From the NCBI GenBank assembly GCA_020427005.1, contig JAGQOY010000003.1, positions 1 through 64,000 of the forward strand: a stretch of DNA of 64,000 nt, written 5' to 3'. Both the position numbers and the translations under genes were made by a program. This DNA is from Planctomycetales bacterium (GTDB taxonomy: Bacteria > Planctomycetota > Planctomycetia > Pirellulales > Pirellulaceae). Position 1 is the stretch's first letter, and each line of letters begins with the position of its first letter. Below the pieces are notes generated by a model that had not been told where the DNA came from, did not search any database, and saw only the letters and a program-made list of their open reading frames with translations. This document shows, one piece after another, positions 10,101 to 18,944 of this stretch.

Positions 10101-13100
10101 TTGAGGTACTGAGACCTGCAAGCGGAATTCAGCACTAAGATCGATCGTGGTCTGCCGCGATCGCAACGTATAATCGACATTTAGAATCTTTGGTGAACGA
10201 TCAGACAGTGAGTTATTGGGAGTGTCATTTAGCAATTGCCTCAACTGAGAAGGAATATAGACGTAATCTCCGTCAACTTGTCCTTCGTCGTCAAGCGGAA
10301 TGAGTACTCCAAATATTCGATCCGAAACCTCCGTGGTTGTAGATTCAACTTGCGGTACTGCCCAAGCAGGTGAGCTGAGGACAAATGAACAAATCAGTAC
10401 TGCTACGCTTGTAACTCCGTTGGATTTTAGCCAGCCTGCCACTGTGGAGCCCTGCCTCGATTTGTCGTTACGTGAGTGATGTGATTGTAAGACGAGACAC
10501 ACCAATTTTATGAGCGTTGCCAATCCAACTCCCAAAAGCGCAAGCTGAAGCATGGGTACGTTTGAGGCAGGTGCCAAAACAGTCCAGGCGGCTATCGAAA
10601 AATGTAATAGGCACCAACGATATGGTGAAGAGTCGCCAATCCACCAGCAAATTACACCCACCAAAACAACCAATCCGATCGCAACGCAGCTGACAAACGT
10701 CCGAGCAATGACCCATACAGTTATCGCAGCGTGGATTGAGTTGTCTGCCGAATTCTTTACTTGAGAATGTAGATATTCGTTACTCTCCATTTGATTTCGC
10801 CCAGTTTGCATCTGCTCCATTTCTACCACCGGATCCGGAGCAATCAATTTCCAACAGCGTGATGGCAGCAATCGGTCGATTAACCTATACGACACACCAC
10901 TTTTTAGGAGTGGGATCCACGGAACATGACTTGGAGGTAAGCGAATGTCTTCCGATCGATGGAGAACCGGCAGAGCGATTTGAGGCGAGTGTACTTCAAG
11001 GCTTGAAATGATCTGCACAGGTGCGCTATGGCTCTTAAGAACTAGCTCAAGCACATGCCGATGAAGATCTGGCGTAGTGATTGCTAACTGTCCGTCACCT
11101 TCTATCTCATAATCCGACTCACGTCCATCGAGCTTTACGCTTTGAAGTTGCCAGCCAGGCGGGATAATAAATTGAGTACTGGGACTCGAGCCCTCAATTT
11201 CCCATCTTCCTGTGTGTAATTGCGTGCCGTCGGTAAATATCCAATGTTGAAGGTTCTCCCCCCAAGCCCATCCACTATTTTTTTGAGGGGAGCTAGAGCG
11301 TTCGAAAGTCAGTTGTGGCAAGTGGTCAGGCCGCAAGTGAAGGATGTAGCCACCACTTTCCCATGCGAGGTTGCTTTCATTGAGTGCCTTCTCAGCCGAT
11401 TCGGCCTCTATGATTTCTACAATTTCACTTCCTTGAACCAAGTCTAGGTTTTTGGGCGTTGCTAGAACAAGTTCTGAATTGCTCGTTTGAATGGGCACCA
11501 CGGAAGGCAGAGAGAACCGAGCTTCGGCTTCTTCTAGTTGTATCAGCATTCGGCACGTTATACGGAATCTCTGTACAAGCGGAGCAGGGAACATAAGGTT
11601 CACGATATGTGAATTTTTTGAAGCCGCATTTAAAGCCCTGGTGGCGTTTGGATCCACTCTCAACTGAACGGCATCATCTAGTCTCCACTCCAATTGCCCC
11701 GGATCCACAAGTCCAACTATTTGAAATGCAAGTGAGTCAAGAGCGCCCGACCTGGGCTCACACAAAATAGAGTATTCTATTTCCAGTTGTTTGTTGTCAG
11801 GTTGGGACCGCAGTACCGCAAATAGTTGAGTTGAGAAAGTGCCCGCTGATGCAACCAGTTTTACTGGAGGAAGAGAGCTTCCCGTACCCTGGAAATACCA
11901 ACGATTTGCTTGGTTGGGTAGCAATGGCAATTGCCAGGAGGGAAGGTCAGAAACCAACCTCTGTTGATTGATTAGCTCACTGGTGACTAGAACTTCGTAA
12001 TTGCTAGAGGGTTCAACAGTATAGAAATCCTCCTGCGTGCCGCCAAAGAATGTTATCGGTCGAGGCGCCATTAGGTCCAATGGACTACTATTGTCGGAAT
12101 TCACTTGCACTCTGTGTGCCAGTAAATCTAGTTCAGCATCTATTTGCTGTTGTTGGCCATCCCATTGCAGGAGAATTTCGCTTTGATGTTCCGAACCGGG
12201 AGCGCTTTCAATAATTTGTAGAGTGACGCCATCGGCCGAACTACTAAGTAAGTCGGACTGCTCAAGGAACCAACCGGCGTTAATCAGAATGCGCATTCGA
12301 TTAGATTGCAGAGAAGAGCCAACCAATCTTAATCTTGTCGACGCACTTATTGACATGGGCTGTACTGACAGTTTTGTCAGTGTTTCTGCATGCAGCCTTG
12401 TTGGTGATTCGACGACTTGACATGTACTTGGAGGCAATTTACCGAACCAATCGGCGTCCCAAAAATCTTGAGTTGTCGAGGATACTGCTGAAGCGAGGTC
12501 TTTTTCAACATTGGATAAAGTCCCTTCTAGCAAAGATATTTCATCTGCTGTGCGAACGCCAGAATATCTTGATGTCCATTCTTTCACTCTGAATTCTTGT
12601 AACAACAGGCCGCTACTCCCCGCAGTTCGCGTATGTCCACGCGTCACATAACCTCCTCGAATGGAAATTCCGGGAAGCACTATCTGTGTAGGACCTTCGA
12701 AATCCTGCTGCATGGGTGCCATGCAGTGAACTGTAATATCCAAGGGAGTTACGGCATTACTCTCCCTATCCACATCTGCCAGAATCTGTATCTGTATTCG
12801 ATATTTGCCTTCCAGTGATTGCTCGGGAAGGATATGCCACAAACTCGTAGTGCGGTTGACCTCAACGTCTAAGATACGTAGCGGGGAATCGATATCCATT
12901 TCCAGAAAATCGCGTTGGGCTGGTTTTGAAATTGCAAAGTCAGCCGTTACCTCGATTCCCTCTGGAGAGAGCGTATACTTTAGATCGGCTTTATCCACGA
13001 GCCAAGGAAAGTTCAAGCTATTCCAACGCTTGTACTTGTAGACAATCGGACAATGTGCAACTCCAGACATGCGAATTCGCCACCACTTCATTTGTTCGTT

Positions 13101-13790
13101 TTCGATTTGCCTTCCCGCTATCGGCTCGAACTTACGCCACAGTTCGGGCAAAGAGTCGATAACTTGTGGTCCCGATTCAATAACGCAGAAAGAAGACTCT
13201 AAGACGGCATGTGCAGGGGTAAGTAGGTAGAGATCGGCAACCTTAGCCGGCGGGACTTCAAGATTGAACATGAGTTCCTCCGGACGGCTAGCTTCAGCGG
13301 ATTGACTGAAACCAAACCAACGGTCAACTACCTCGCCAGTATCCGTGATTTCGAGCGATCCCTGCGACGAATACTTCAGATTTTGTAATAGCTGTTCAGA
13401 ATCGGCAGGTATATCGCGAGCATTATGGATTGCAAACGAAACTTTGCCGGCATCGTATGTCCGAGTTAGGTTCGAACCCTCTATCGTCCAGCAACTTAGA
13501 TCCGAGACCAGTTTATCCCCTTCAATACTTGCGACGTAAATGGCTCGAGTAAGGCTTGGAGAATCAGTCACATCAGTTTGTCTTCGATCGAACTCTCGCT
13601 TAAGGGATTGTTCGAGGTCTTCCAGTTCAATAGGTAGGTAATTGCGATTGATCAACCGATTCGCTTGGTCGGCAGGATAGTAGACTCGAAGAACCTCCCA
13701 GTCGGGTGGAACTGCCTCAGCCTGGTTGCTTAGTAAGAATCCCAATAGCAGGGCTACAAACATGTGGCGACGGAAGGAAGCAAGTTGCAT
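7101..13790 (-). CDS. Giant 2229-residue exported membrane protein, two tandem modules
   Basis: I do not recognise a named family. The start is well supported: GGAGG lies six bases before the ATG. A signal peptide ends near Ala26 (NQAEA). Residues about 27-1015 are beta-rich and exported, followed by hydrophobic segments at about 1020-1100. A second leader-like stretch follows (residues 1117-1144, ending SSPAWA), then another beta-rich region (about 1145-2145) and three C-terminal membrane segments (about 2150-2215). Each half opens with a similar short motif (YLPIELEDLEQSL near Pro53; YIPSQLRQLL near Pro1180). The gene therefore looks like two leader-ectodomain-membrane modules fused in frame. 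The upstream 1183-residue gene, 12 bases away, has the same plan. A role as a large envelope protein is inference; no catalytic motif is visible. Confidence 0.85.
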   Translation of the reverse strand: MQLASFRRHMFVALLLGFLLSNQAEAVPPDWEVLRVYYPADQANRLINRNYLPIELEDLEQSLKREFDRRQTDVTDSPSLTRAIYVASIEGDKLVSDLSCWTIEGSNLTRTYDAGKVSFAIHNARDIPADSEQLLQNLKYSSQGSLEITDTGEVVDRWFGFSQSAEASRPEELMFNLEVPPAKVADLYLLTPAHAVLESSFCVIESGPQVIDSLPELWRKFEPIAGRQIENEQMKWWRIRMSGVAHCPIVYKYKRWNSLNFPWLVDKADLKYTLSPEGIEVTADFAISKPAQRDFLEMDIDSPLRILDVEVNRTTSLWHILPEQSLEGKYRIQIQILADVDRESNAVTPLDITVHCMAPMQQDFEGPTQIVLPGISIRGGYVTRGHTRTAGSSGLLLQEFRVKEWTSRYSGVRTADEISLLEGTLSNVEKDLASAVSSTTQDFWDADWFGKLPPSTCQVVESPTRLHAETLTKLSVQPMSISASTRLRLVGSSLQSNRMRILINAGWFLEQSDLLSSSADGVTLQIIESAPGSEHQSEILLQWDGQQQQIDAELDLLAHRVQVNSDNSSPLDLMAPRPITFFGGTQEDFYTVEPSSNYEVLVTSELINQQRLVSDLPSWQLPLLPNQANRWYFQGTGSSLPPVKLVASAGTFSTQLFAVLRSQPDNKQLEIEYSILCEPRSGALDSLAFQIVGLVDPGQLEWRLDDAVQLRVDPNATRALNAASKNSHIVNLMFPAPLVQRFRITCRMLIQLEEAEARFSLPSVVPIQTSNSELVLATPKNLDLVQGSEIVEIIEAESAEKALNESNLAWESGGYILHLRPDHLPQLTFERSSSPQKNSGWAWGENLQHWIFTDGTQLHTGRWEIEGSSPSTQFIIPPGWQLQSVKLDGRESDYEIEGDGQLAITTPDLHRHVLELVLKSHSAPVQIISSLEVHSPQIALPVLHRSEDIRLPPSHVPWIPLLKSGVSYRLIDRLLPSRCWKLIAPDPVVEMEQMQTGRNQMESNEYLHSQVKNSADNSIHAAITVWVIARTFVSCVAIGLVVLVGVICWWIGDSSPYRWCLLHFSIAAWTVLAPASNVPMLQLALLGVGLATLIKLVCLVLQSHHSRNDKSRQGSTVAGWLKSNGVTSVAVLICSFVLSSPAWAVPQVESTTTEVSDRIFGVLIPLDDEGQVDGDYVYIPSQLRQLLNDTPNNSLSDRSPKILNVDYTLRSRQTTIDLSAEFRLQVSVPQSEIRLSFLSDELRLSQGFVNGQEIFVGNRLRQESEAVVFQSLEAGIVRLRLDFNVLRTNLSFDENSFSVRIPRVASAQIRLVGFANDPKVNSHSALQRNVSGDLQAELGPRDILQASWRSNSIGAISASNYSVISNAWVHVAGNQVVSQTQLDIRRANTLPDVLHLFIENGWEPIGTQLGDATIIETEQIPVGNRRMYAIKKPHDQSDVSISVLLTPIEGTSLVGLSIPFLGLLETSTLTQNRFLTLSSDVHALWKVTGIDRWLPALANEHISWRRGELGDNSTTLRVPSGSITTRLQPLVPVRPFAAESCEMHIYSNELRIKYVTDLFSDVPGQPLSLQIPKACSLTNVTVNGHTAVYSIIERSEVRIAEIGQNEITPRQQIRVELNVPILDVQSLKLPRVILRGYRIEDSVLSVYAHHAVDVIAEVAGDSEFQAGISEINQRHRLESLEYLVGQWQQIDNALGTTPEFPMFYPIDFSMRESKLDLAGTAITTMDRDSQGWLGSYSLSTENMGGAINYLFFEIPSSLRDNLVLNSRTRILPLGDSEKSLLCVAIESSDALQLDMHFRLPAVVYSAQTISPPFIRPISDISVQNFISFPRMLDSQEIEWSYAATQVDASQLGESASRTSEDRTVYRFSDRHTLASWSQQSQKTTPITIQFAHINLKQQNEDAGITGEVRLWLEPKGNTSLEFQLPRNCAFVGAEIDSLPVAAHFDTKSEKYRILLRPNYLPLNFRLLLNWPLDSKAETFGIRLPQFPDVNTVENLTIAIQSDKWHLDGSMMSGSTISQAAVRKWCEILSKTFPILQSRSETELSAWFAAWHPDHVGLDSNAAIGEINSLSWLDESAAPPQTVTECWNSLANQIGIMAEDSAGEDSTRIGQLLVSNEIEVLPTSVSLQVESLINLRETKRVVYKWHQYTAAGLLLIAMVLAFNVADAWGAWALNFFQQHFWAYWLFLSLAMWLVLPVTWPGLGVLVLGGWILISQWNERRIRAKHLLRGA
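7102..7125. terminator. Convergent hairpin spanning the 3' end of the giant gene
   Basis: CAAGCACCT and AGGTGCTTG form a perfect 9-base-pair stem with a 6-base loop (CTTAGC). It lies between the stop of the HtrA-type gene and the end of the giant gene and covers the giant gene's last codons. No T-run follows on either strand, so intrinsic termination is uncertain. Confidence 0.4.
10440..10458 (-). promoter_or_regulatory. Candidate internal ribosome binding site and GTG start
   Basis: Inside the giant gene, codon 1117 is an in-frame GTG (first base 10442), preceded at seven bases by AGGG within GAGGCAGGG. The following 28 codons read as a classical signal peptide ending PAWA. Initiation here would give a separate exported protein of about 1113 residues, close in size to the upstream paralogue. 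This may be a relic of gene fusion or a live internal start. Confidence 0.45.
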
Positions 13791-13802
13791 TCGATTCCTC
13801 CG

Positions 13803-16800
13803 TTACTGCGCGGTCGAACTGGGCTGAGGAACTGGCACCGAAGTCTTGCCACTCGTCGGCAAAGGCATGTTCGATACGCGCTCGAGATAGGTCGAGGGTC
13901 TTGAACTGAAAATACTTCTCCTGCGCAGGCGAGAATCCATCGCACTTTGAGTGACAAAGATTAAGAGGACCAATCCAAGTGACAGAACGGTAGCATGCCC
14001 TACCATGACGGCAAGATCTGGGACGATTAATCCCGCCGCAATCGCGCAAACAGATAGAAAGAATGCCAAGTATGGTCGCTGACTTGGTCGAAGTCGTAGC
14101 AATAATGTCGTCGTAGAAATCGATAGCAAACCCACGGGCAACCACAGGATAAAGCGAGACACTATCAGTACGGAAAGTGGCTTCGAAAAATCAAATCCGC
14201 TCATTACGTATGTGTTAGCTGCTAGCGGCAAATCTGATTGAGAGGAAACTCCCACCCAAGCTTCAAGTCCGCGTTGATCGATGCGACTTGCCCGAGTCCA
14301 CCAAACTCCTCCCCATTGCCAATTCCATTCCGCAGTCAGTTCCGGTGGGCTCCATGCAAGGTGCTGTACAGTTGGTGTCGCCAACTGCCAATAAAACCTA
14401 TCGAGATACTGAGCGTTCTCGATTTTGGGACAAGACACTTCCATGGACGTTGCCCAACCCAATTCTTGCGGTAAACGGTAAAAAACTTCAATACGATGCT
14501 TTAAGAGCGGATTGGTCGCATCCAAATTGATAGTTAAGCTGTCCGTATAAATGTCGTATGATAGTTCGGACTCTTCGAGCTGCTTTGCGTCGACCGCCAC
14601 AGCCATAACATCGGCTGATGCAGGCAGTTGAATTTTCAGTTGCTCGTCAGCAGTTTCAATTTCTGCACAAAAACGATCGCGGCGCCGATCACCAGTTATT
14701 GCTGTTTGTAACCAACTTTTACCAACACTCACAGCGGAATGCTGTAACGTAGATCGTGGCAAGACCGAAACGGAGATCGTGCTTTCAGATCTTCCTATAA
14801 GATTCGTGAACTCGCCAACCCGCTTCACCGTCTGCGGTGACAAATTTGGGTCCAAGAGGTCTTCCGCCGCGCGGACAAGATCATATTGGCTGGTATCCCT
14901 GATCACCCAACGTTGGTCCGTTGCAACACAGTTTTCTGGTAAGTTGAACTTGACTAGTGGAACCTCGATCGGATCAAAGTTGGCAATTTCAGTTTGGCTA
15001 TTTCGACTGCTTGAGCTTTGCCATGGTAGCGTAGAAATCACTCGCACTTCGGCTTGACCTCGCAGGGCTGGAACCGATGGCGCTTGCATTACCTGCCACG
15101 TCAAGGTTTTAGAGTCCTGAATATTACTATTTTGCGTTGTTGCAACCGGATAGAGTACTCCGTTGACAAACAATTGTAACGAGCGAAAGTTTACGACATC
15201 GCTTCGGGCTTCGAACTCTAGATCTGCGAGTGGCGAATTGTTGATTCCCAGTTGCCAGGTTTGCACAACCTGAACTTCATTTGTGAGAATATTCAACTCT
15301 GCCGTCTGTGCATAACTGATTTGTTGTGGAAGCGGTTCAGCCTGTCCTGCCCAGTTCGGAATTGTGACACTGCTCTGAAAACGATAGGCCAGTGGCGTAC
15401 GCAATTCCAATGGTTCGATAAACGGCACCAAACCTTTGCCAAACGTATCGGGCAACAATCCGTTACTGGCCGTTTCACGCCATCGGAGGAGTAGATTATC
15501 AGTGGCGTTAACTAACAGTACTCCTGAACCGTGCCCTACCTCTTGTTCACCAGAATCATTGAGGCCTCGAATAATAGATGGTATTTGGAATTCCAACGCC
15601 GAGTTGTCATCAGACGTCCAGCTGCGTTCAGCTGTGAACCGCCAAATCTGATCGATGCGACGAGAATTCGGGAGGCCATCCAGGTCTAGTTGGTTCCCAC
15701 TTATTCGGTAGCTGCCGTCTTTTTGCCCAACAAACTCGATAACTTCGCCTCGCTCGTAAGGCGATTCCATGCTCGCTATTGCCCGCACCGTGTTGTCCTC
15801 GATGATCCAATCACCAGGCACGATTCCAAGAGACAGGTCTTGGTTGGCAACAAATGAACATTCGAGCCAAGCTGTTAATGTCAGTTTGTAATTGTCCACA
15901 GTAACTAAGTATGTGGGGCGAACAATAGGCAAGCTCAATTCACGTTTGAAATCCAGCTTCAAGTCAAGAGACCGGTGGTGATATTGAAATGCAAGCTGCT
16001 TTTGCGACCATTGGTCGTTCAGCCGTTGTTGAGAAAGCAACCTCGTTCCACCGTCAACCTCCCAGCCAACCGTGTAGACGGCTGGAAAAAGACATTCGAC
16101 TTGTCCAGACTGGATATCTGTACCTTCGATTTGAGGTACCTTAACCTCAACAGAAGATGATTCTCCAGATACTTGGATGTCAGGGTCCCACTGCCAGTCC
16201 AGTGTTAGCTTAATTGGCTGAGGATTGTCCGGGTTGTAGTTCTTTACAACCAACTCCCATTCATCGGTTGCAACTTCGGAGTTCGAAGCTGTAGTGGTCT
16301 CACGATTGGTATTCTCATCTGAGGGTGAGCGCGAAACAAACGTCGTCGAAAACCAGCCAAATTCGGAAGCAGGTTTCTTTCTCCAACGAGCCCCCTGAGG
16401 TAAACGAATGCGTATTGTGTCGCCTGCGGATCGTCCATACCAACGTAATTCCACATCCGTACTTGCGAGCCATGGCTCAGCCAAATCACTGATCTGAAGT
16501 TGCGTGAGACTGCTAGCCTCAATGGCATTTGCGTAGGCGATCTTGCTTGAGTCACGCCAACTAAAACCGACTTCACCTCCCTCACTTAATATTTGCATAT
16601 CGACGCCATCCGAAGATGGCTGCCGTCGGACTATCTCTTCCCCCAGAACTTCGAAGTCCACAGCGCTCGACGGTAGCAATACATTAATTGTGCATGGAGA
16701 GTAGGGGAGTGAAAGCCTCACATGTTTCAAATCGCCTTCGGCCTGAATCTTCGTAACGGCAACAATGGAGGCTGTCTGCTGGCTGTTCGCCGGCCCCTTA

Positions 16801-17354
16801 ACGTCCCATTGCCAACCGGGTTGGTCTCGGCTGGCAAGTATCCGATAATCAGGGATTGTCGAGGACGTTTCTGAGAGTTGGCAAGTTTCCATACGCAACT
16901 GAATGGATGCTTTTTGCTCCGCTCTCGCGCCGAGAGTAACGGTAAAGCGACCTTCAACCTCTGCAATCTCGCTGTCATCCGAGATGCGAACATTGAGAAC
17001 GATCTCGTCAAAATAGTTTTCTTCGTTAATGGTGGGCGTCTGGTCTTCTAATTGTAGAAACTCCTTAAGAGTCATATTTGGCACCAGGACTGGAGCACCC
17101 GAGTCACCGGACAACCACAATCTCGCTTTGGCGTCCAAAGTTCCGTCCGATAATATATCCGGCAAGCTGGCACCAATAGGATCCTCAGTTGGCTCTTGGG
17201 CAACAGCCCAGCAAGTCAAAAACGCGATCAGAAGGATCGGATAGAAATGATGTCCTTTGCTACGCGCGCAGCCCGAAACAGGCCAACATGCGACGTGTAA
17301 GCTTAGAAGTTTTTGGGTTATGAAACGAGATGCACCGACCATCCAAGCTGGCAT
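13803..17354 (-). CDS. 1183-residue exported membrane protein, paralogue of the giant protein's modules
   Basis: The family is not recognised. A leader with hydrophobic core PILLIAFLTCWA ends near residue 53 (VAQ). The opening motif PVLVPNMTLKEFLQL (Pro92) resembles those of both halves of the neighbouring giant protein. Residues about 110-1040 are beta-rich and contain many Trp- and Arg-rich strands. About three membrane segments lie at 1055-1137, followed by a basic, Ser/Pro-rich tail of about 45 residues. Its stop is 12 bases before the giant gene's ATG, so the two are probably cotranscribed and translationally linked. The first ATG leaves a long N-region; the ATG four codons later is an alternative, and neither has a strong Shine-Dalgarno sequence. 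The protein is probably anchored by its C-terminus with the bulk in the periplasm. Confidence 0.85.
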   Translation of the reverse strand: MPAWMVGASRFITQKLLSLHVACWPVSGCARSKGHHFYPILLIAFLTCWAVAQEPTEDPIGASLPDILSDGTLDAKARLWLSGDSGAPVLVPNMTLKEFLQLEDQTPTINEENYFDEIVLNVRISDDSEIAEVEGRFTVTLGARAEQKASIQLRMETCQLSETSSTIPDYRILASRDQPGWQWDVKGPANSQQTASIVAVTKIQAEGDLKHVRLSLPYSPCTINVLLPSSAVDFEVLGEEIVRRQPSSDGVDMQILSEGGEVGFSWRDSSKIAYANAIEASSLTQLQISDLAEPWLASTDVELRWYGRSAGDTIRIRLPQGARWRKKPASEFGWFSTTFVSRSPSDENTNRETTTASNSEVATDEWELVVKNYNPDNPQPIKLTLDWQWDPDIQVSGESSSVEVKVPQIEGTDIQSGQVECLFPAVYTVGWEVDGGTRLLSQQRLNDQWSQKQLAFQYHHRSLDLKLDFKRELSLPIVRPTYLVTVDNYKLTLTAWLECSFVANQDLSLGIVPGDWIIEDNTVRAIASMESPYERGEVIEFVGQKDGSYRISGNQLDLDGLPNSRRIDQIWRFTAERSWTSDDNSALEFQIPSIIRGLNDSGEQEVGHGSGVLLVNATDNLLLRWRETASNGLLPDTFGKGLVPFIEPLELRTPLAYRFQSSVTIPNWAGQAEPLPQQISYAQTAELNILTNEVQVVQTWQLGINNSPLADLEFEARSDVVNFRSLQLFVNGVLYPVATTQNSNIQDSKTLTWQVMQAPSVPALRGQAEVRVISTLPWQSSSSRNSQTEIANFDPIEVPLVKFNLPENCVATDQRWVIRDTSQYDLVRAAEDLLDPNLSPQTVKRVGEFTNLIGRSESTISVSVLPRSTLQHSAVSVGKSWLQTAITGDRRRDRFCAEIETADEQLKIQLPASADVMAVAVDAKQLEESELSYDIYTDSLTINLDATNPLLKHRIEVFYRLPQELGWATSMEVSCPKIENAQYLDRFYWQLATPTVQHLAWSPPELTAEWNWQWGGVWWTRASRIDQRGLEAWVGVSSQSDLPLAANTYVMSGFDFSKPLSVLIVSRFILWLPVGLLSISTTTLLLRLRPSQRPYLAFFLSVCAIAAGLIVPDLAVMVGHATVLSLGLVLLIFVTQSAMDSRLRRRSIFSSRPSTYLERVSNMPLPTSGKTSVPVPQPSSTAQ

Positions 17355-17540
17355 TTTCGAGTTACTAGATAAGACCTGTCCCAGAGGAAGCTTTATCTAT
17401 GTTACGCAACCGGCAGAGTCTTTTAAACCGTTTGACGCGGACCAAGAGGTCTTTCACAAGGATTTTGGTTAGCCCGGCGCACCCGCATGGCCACCTAATC
17501 GATACAACCCCCATGACCGCAACATGTAGTGCGGTAGGAA

Positions 17541-17639
17541 TTTCTGGAGCCAACAGAGTTTTCTGAGGCTAGCAGGATTTTCTGAGGCTAGCAGGATTTT
17601 CTGAGGCTAGCAGGATTTTCTGAGGCTAGCAGGGGGGGG
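17541..17639. repeat. 19-base tandem repeat, four perfect copies plus one degenerate, ending in G8
   Basis: The unit ATTTTCTGAGGCTAGCAGG repeats with a period of exactly 19 bases (unit phase points 17561, 17580, 17599, 17618). A degenerate copy precedes it at 17541 (TTTCTGGAGCCAACAGA). The last copy runs into eight consecutive G at 17632-17639. Each unit contains the palindrome GCTAGC. It fills the gap between the stop of the DUF1080 gene and the start of the 1183-residue gene. There is no cas gene and no spacer, so it is not a CRISPR. Confidence 0.95.
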
Positions 17640-17654
17640 CATCTGCTGGCGCCT

Positions 17655-18809
17655 TCAACGAACGAAGATATTGGCCAAATCGAGTTTGCCTGAAGCGGAA
17701 AAGCGTATTTCGTTGTGAACCTTGCTGTCGCTCAAACTTTGCAAGGAAAACAACCTTCCATTAACTTTGACATTTGGTGGATCGTCCTGCAATGAAAACT
17801 CCAAACGATTCCAGGCGTTGACACTCATTAGTGAGGAGGCGAATTCACTATTCTCAGATCCCGAGATGGATACCTGATCAGCAAGACCAGGTAACATGAC
17901 ATCCAACTGCGCTGACTTTTCACCTAGTCGCACATCTGCAATGAACCCAGAGATCGTTTGCTGAGGCACGGCCTTCAAAGTTGCCATCCCTCGCCCTACA
18001 TGTGCGAGCACCCAGTCATTGATCCCCCAATCCGCAGCCGATTCAGTTTCCCAGCCTCTCAGATCCAGACCACTATACAGGGATCGATATCCGCGGTTGG
18101 CTATCGCAGTATCGGAATCTGAAATTGGAGAGTCAGGCAAGGACTTGATTTGGATATTTCGGTAGTGAACCACGCCACCTTCAGATTCAAGACAAATATA
18201 GCCTTTGCACGGGCTTGCCGCTTTTCCTTGCGTAACGATTTCGCCATTGACCGCCAACGAGATGTTACCTGAATTGCAGACAATATGGTAATGATTCCAT
18301 TCGGGACTGGGATTGGACCTCCATTGAGTCGGAAATGCGCGACTACCGTTACCACGCCCATTGACGGGTACCATCTTAGCTCCATGAATTGGAAAAATAT
18401 CTCCATGTGTGGTGTGACTTTCATTGTTGCCGTAGGCGTTCTCGAGCACCTGGACCTCAATTCCTCGATGAAATGGTACACCTCGGGATGTAATGTCATC
18501 GGCCCAAACAAATACGCCTGCGTTTCCTTTTGGCACCATATGCCGCCATTCCAATTTCAACTCGAAGTTCTGGTACATGTCAACAGTTCGGATCTCGCCA
18601 ATTGGTTTGCCGCTGCAAATCAACAACTCGTCTTCCACCCGCCAGGTATCCTCGGGAGTATTTACATGCACCCAGCCATCGAGGTCACGTCCATTGAAGA
18701 GCGGTTGAAACCCATCGCCTGCTGTCTGAGCATTCAAAGAAGGTGAGCACAAAAATAGAAAGGACAAGAGAATCGCACACACGAGTAGTTTTGTTGTAAA
18801 GCTGTGCAT
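17655..18809 (-). CDS. Exported DUF1080 (3-keto-disaccharide hydrolase-like) protein, two domains
   Basis: A signal peptide (residues 1 to about 28, LNA/Q) precedes a full DUF1080 domain (about 33-225). It opens with FQPLFNGRDLDGWVHV and contains the typical GEIRT, WRHM, GNAGVFVW and GIEVQVLEN segments. A second, more divergent copy follows (about 243-384), opening YRSLYSGLDLRGWETE. DUF1080 proteins are concanavalin-like beta-sandwiches; characterised members act on 3-keto-glycosides, and the family is greatly expanded in planctomycetes. The second copy lacks most landmark residues and may only bind ligand. It is cotranscriptional in direction with the upstream DUF1592 gene (135 bases apart). 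The domain call is firm, the substrate unknown. Confidence 0.9.
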   Translation of the reverse strand: MHSFTTKLLVCAILLSFLFLCSPSLNAQTAGDGFQPLFNGRDLDGWVHVNTPEDTWRVEDELLICSGKPIGEIRTVDMYQNFELKLEWRHMVPKGNAGVFVWADDITSRGVPFHRGIEVQVLENAYGNNESHTTHGDIFPIHGAKMVPVNGRGNGSRAFPTQWRSNPSPEWNHYHIVCNSGNISLAVNGEIVTQGKAASPCKGYICLESEGGVVHYRNIQIKSLPDSPISDSDTAIANRGYRSLYSGLDLRGWETESAADWGINDWVLAHVGRGMATLKAVPQQTISGFIADVRLGEKSAQLDVMLPGLADQVSISGSENSEFASSLMSVNAWNRLEFSLQDDPPNVKVNGRLFSLQSLSDSKVHNEIRFSASGKLDLANIFVR

Positions 18810-18944
18810 AAGAGAGGGCTTCCAAAATCAGTTGAAGATGGAGTCAAAAAGTGTTGTTTTAGGAACTCGGATCAATCCATTGCCAAAGAAACTTGTCCAC
18901 AGGTCGTGAATGTGCAGCACCACGAGAAAACAGATTTATGGTCT

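Noticed and set aside
10361..10760. Frameshift or assembly error explaining the giant fusion
   Set aside because: The frame stays open with normal codons through the join, and the internal GTG is in phase, so a frameshift is not needed.
13717..14145. Separate minus-strand gene at the end of the 1183-residue gene
   Set aside because: It overlaps the 3' end of that well-supported gene in another frame.
17541..17639. CRISPR array
   Set aside because: Copies are directly adjacent with no spacers, and no cas genes are present.
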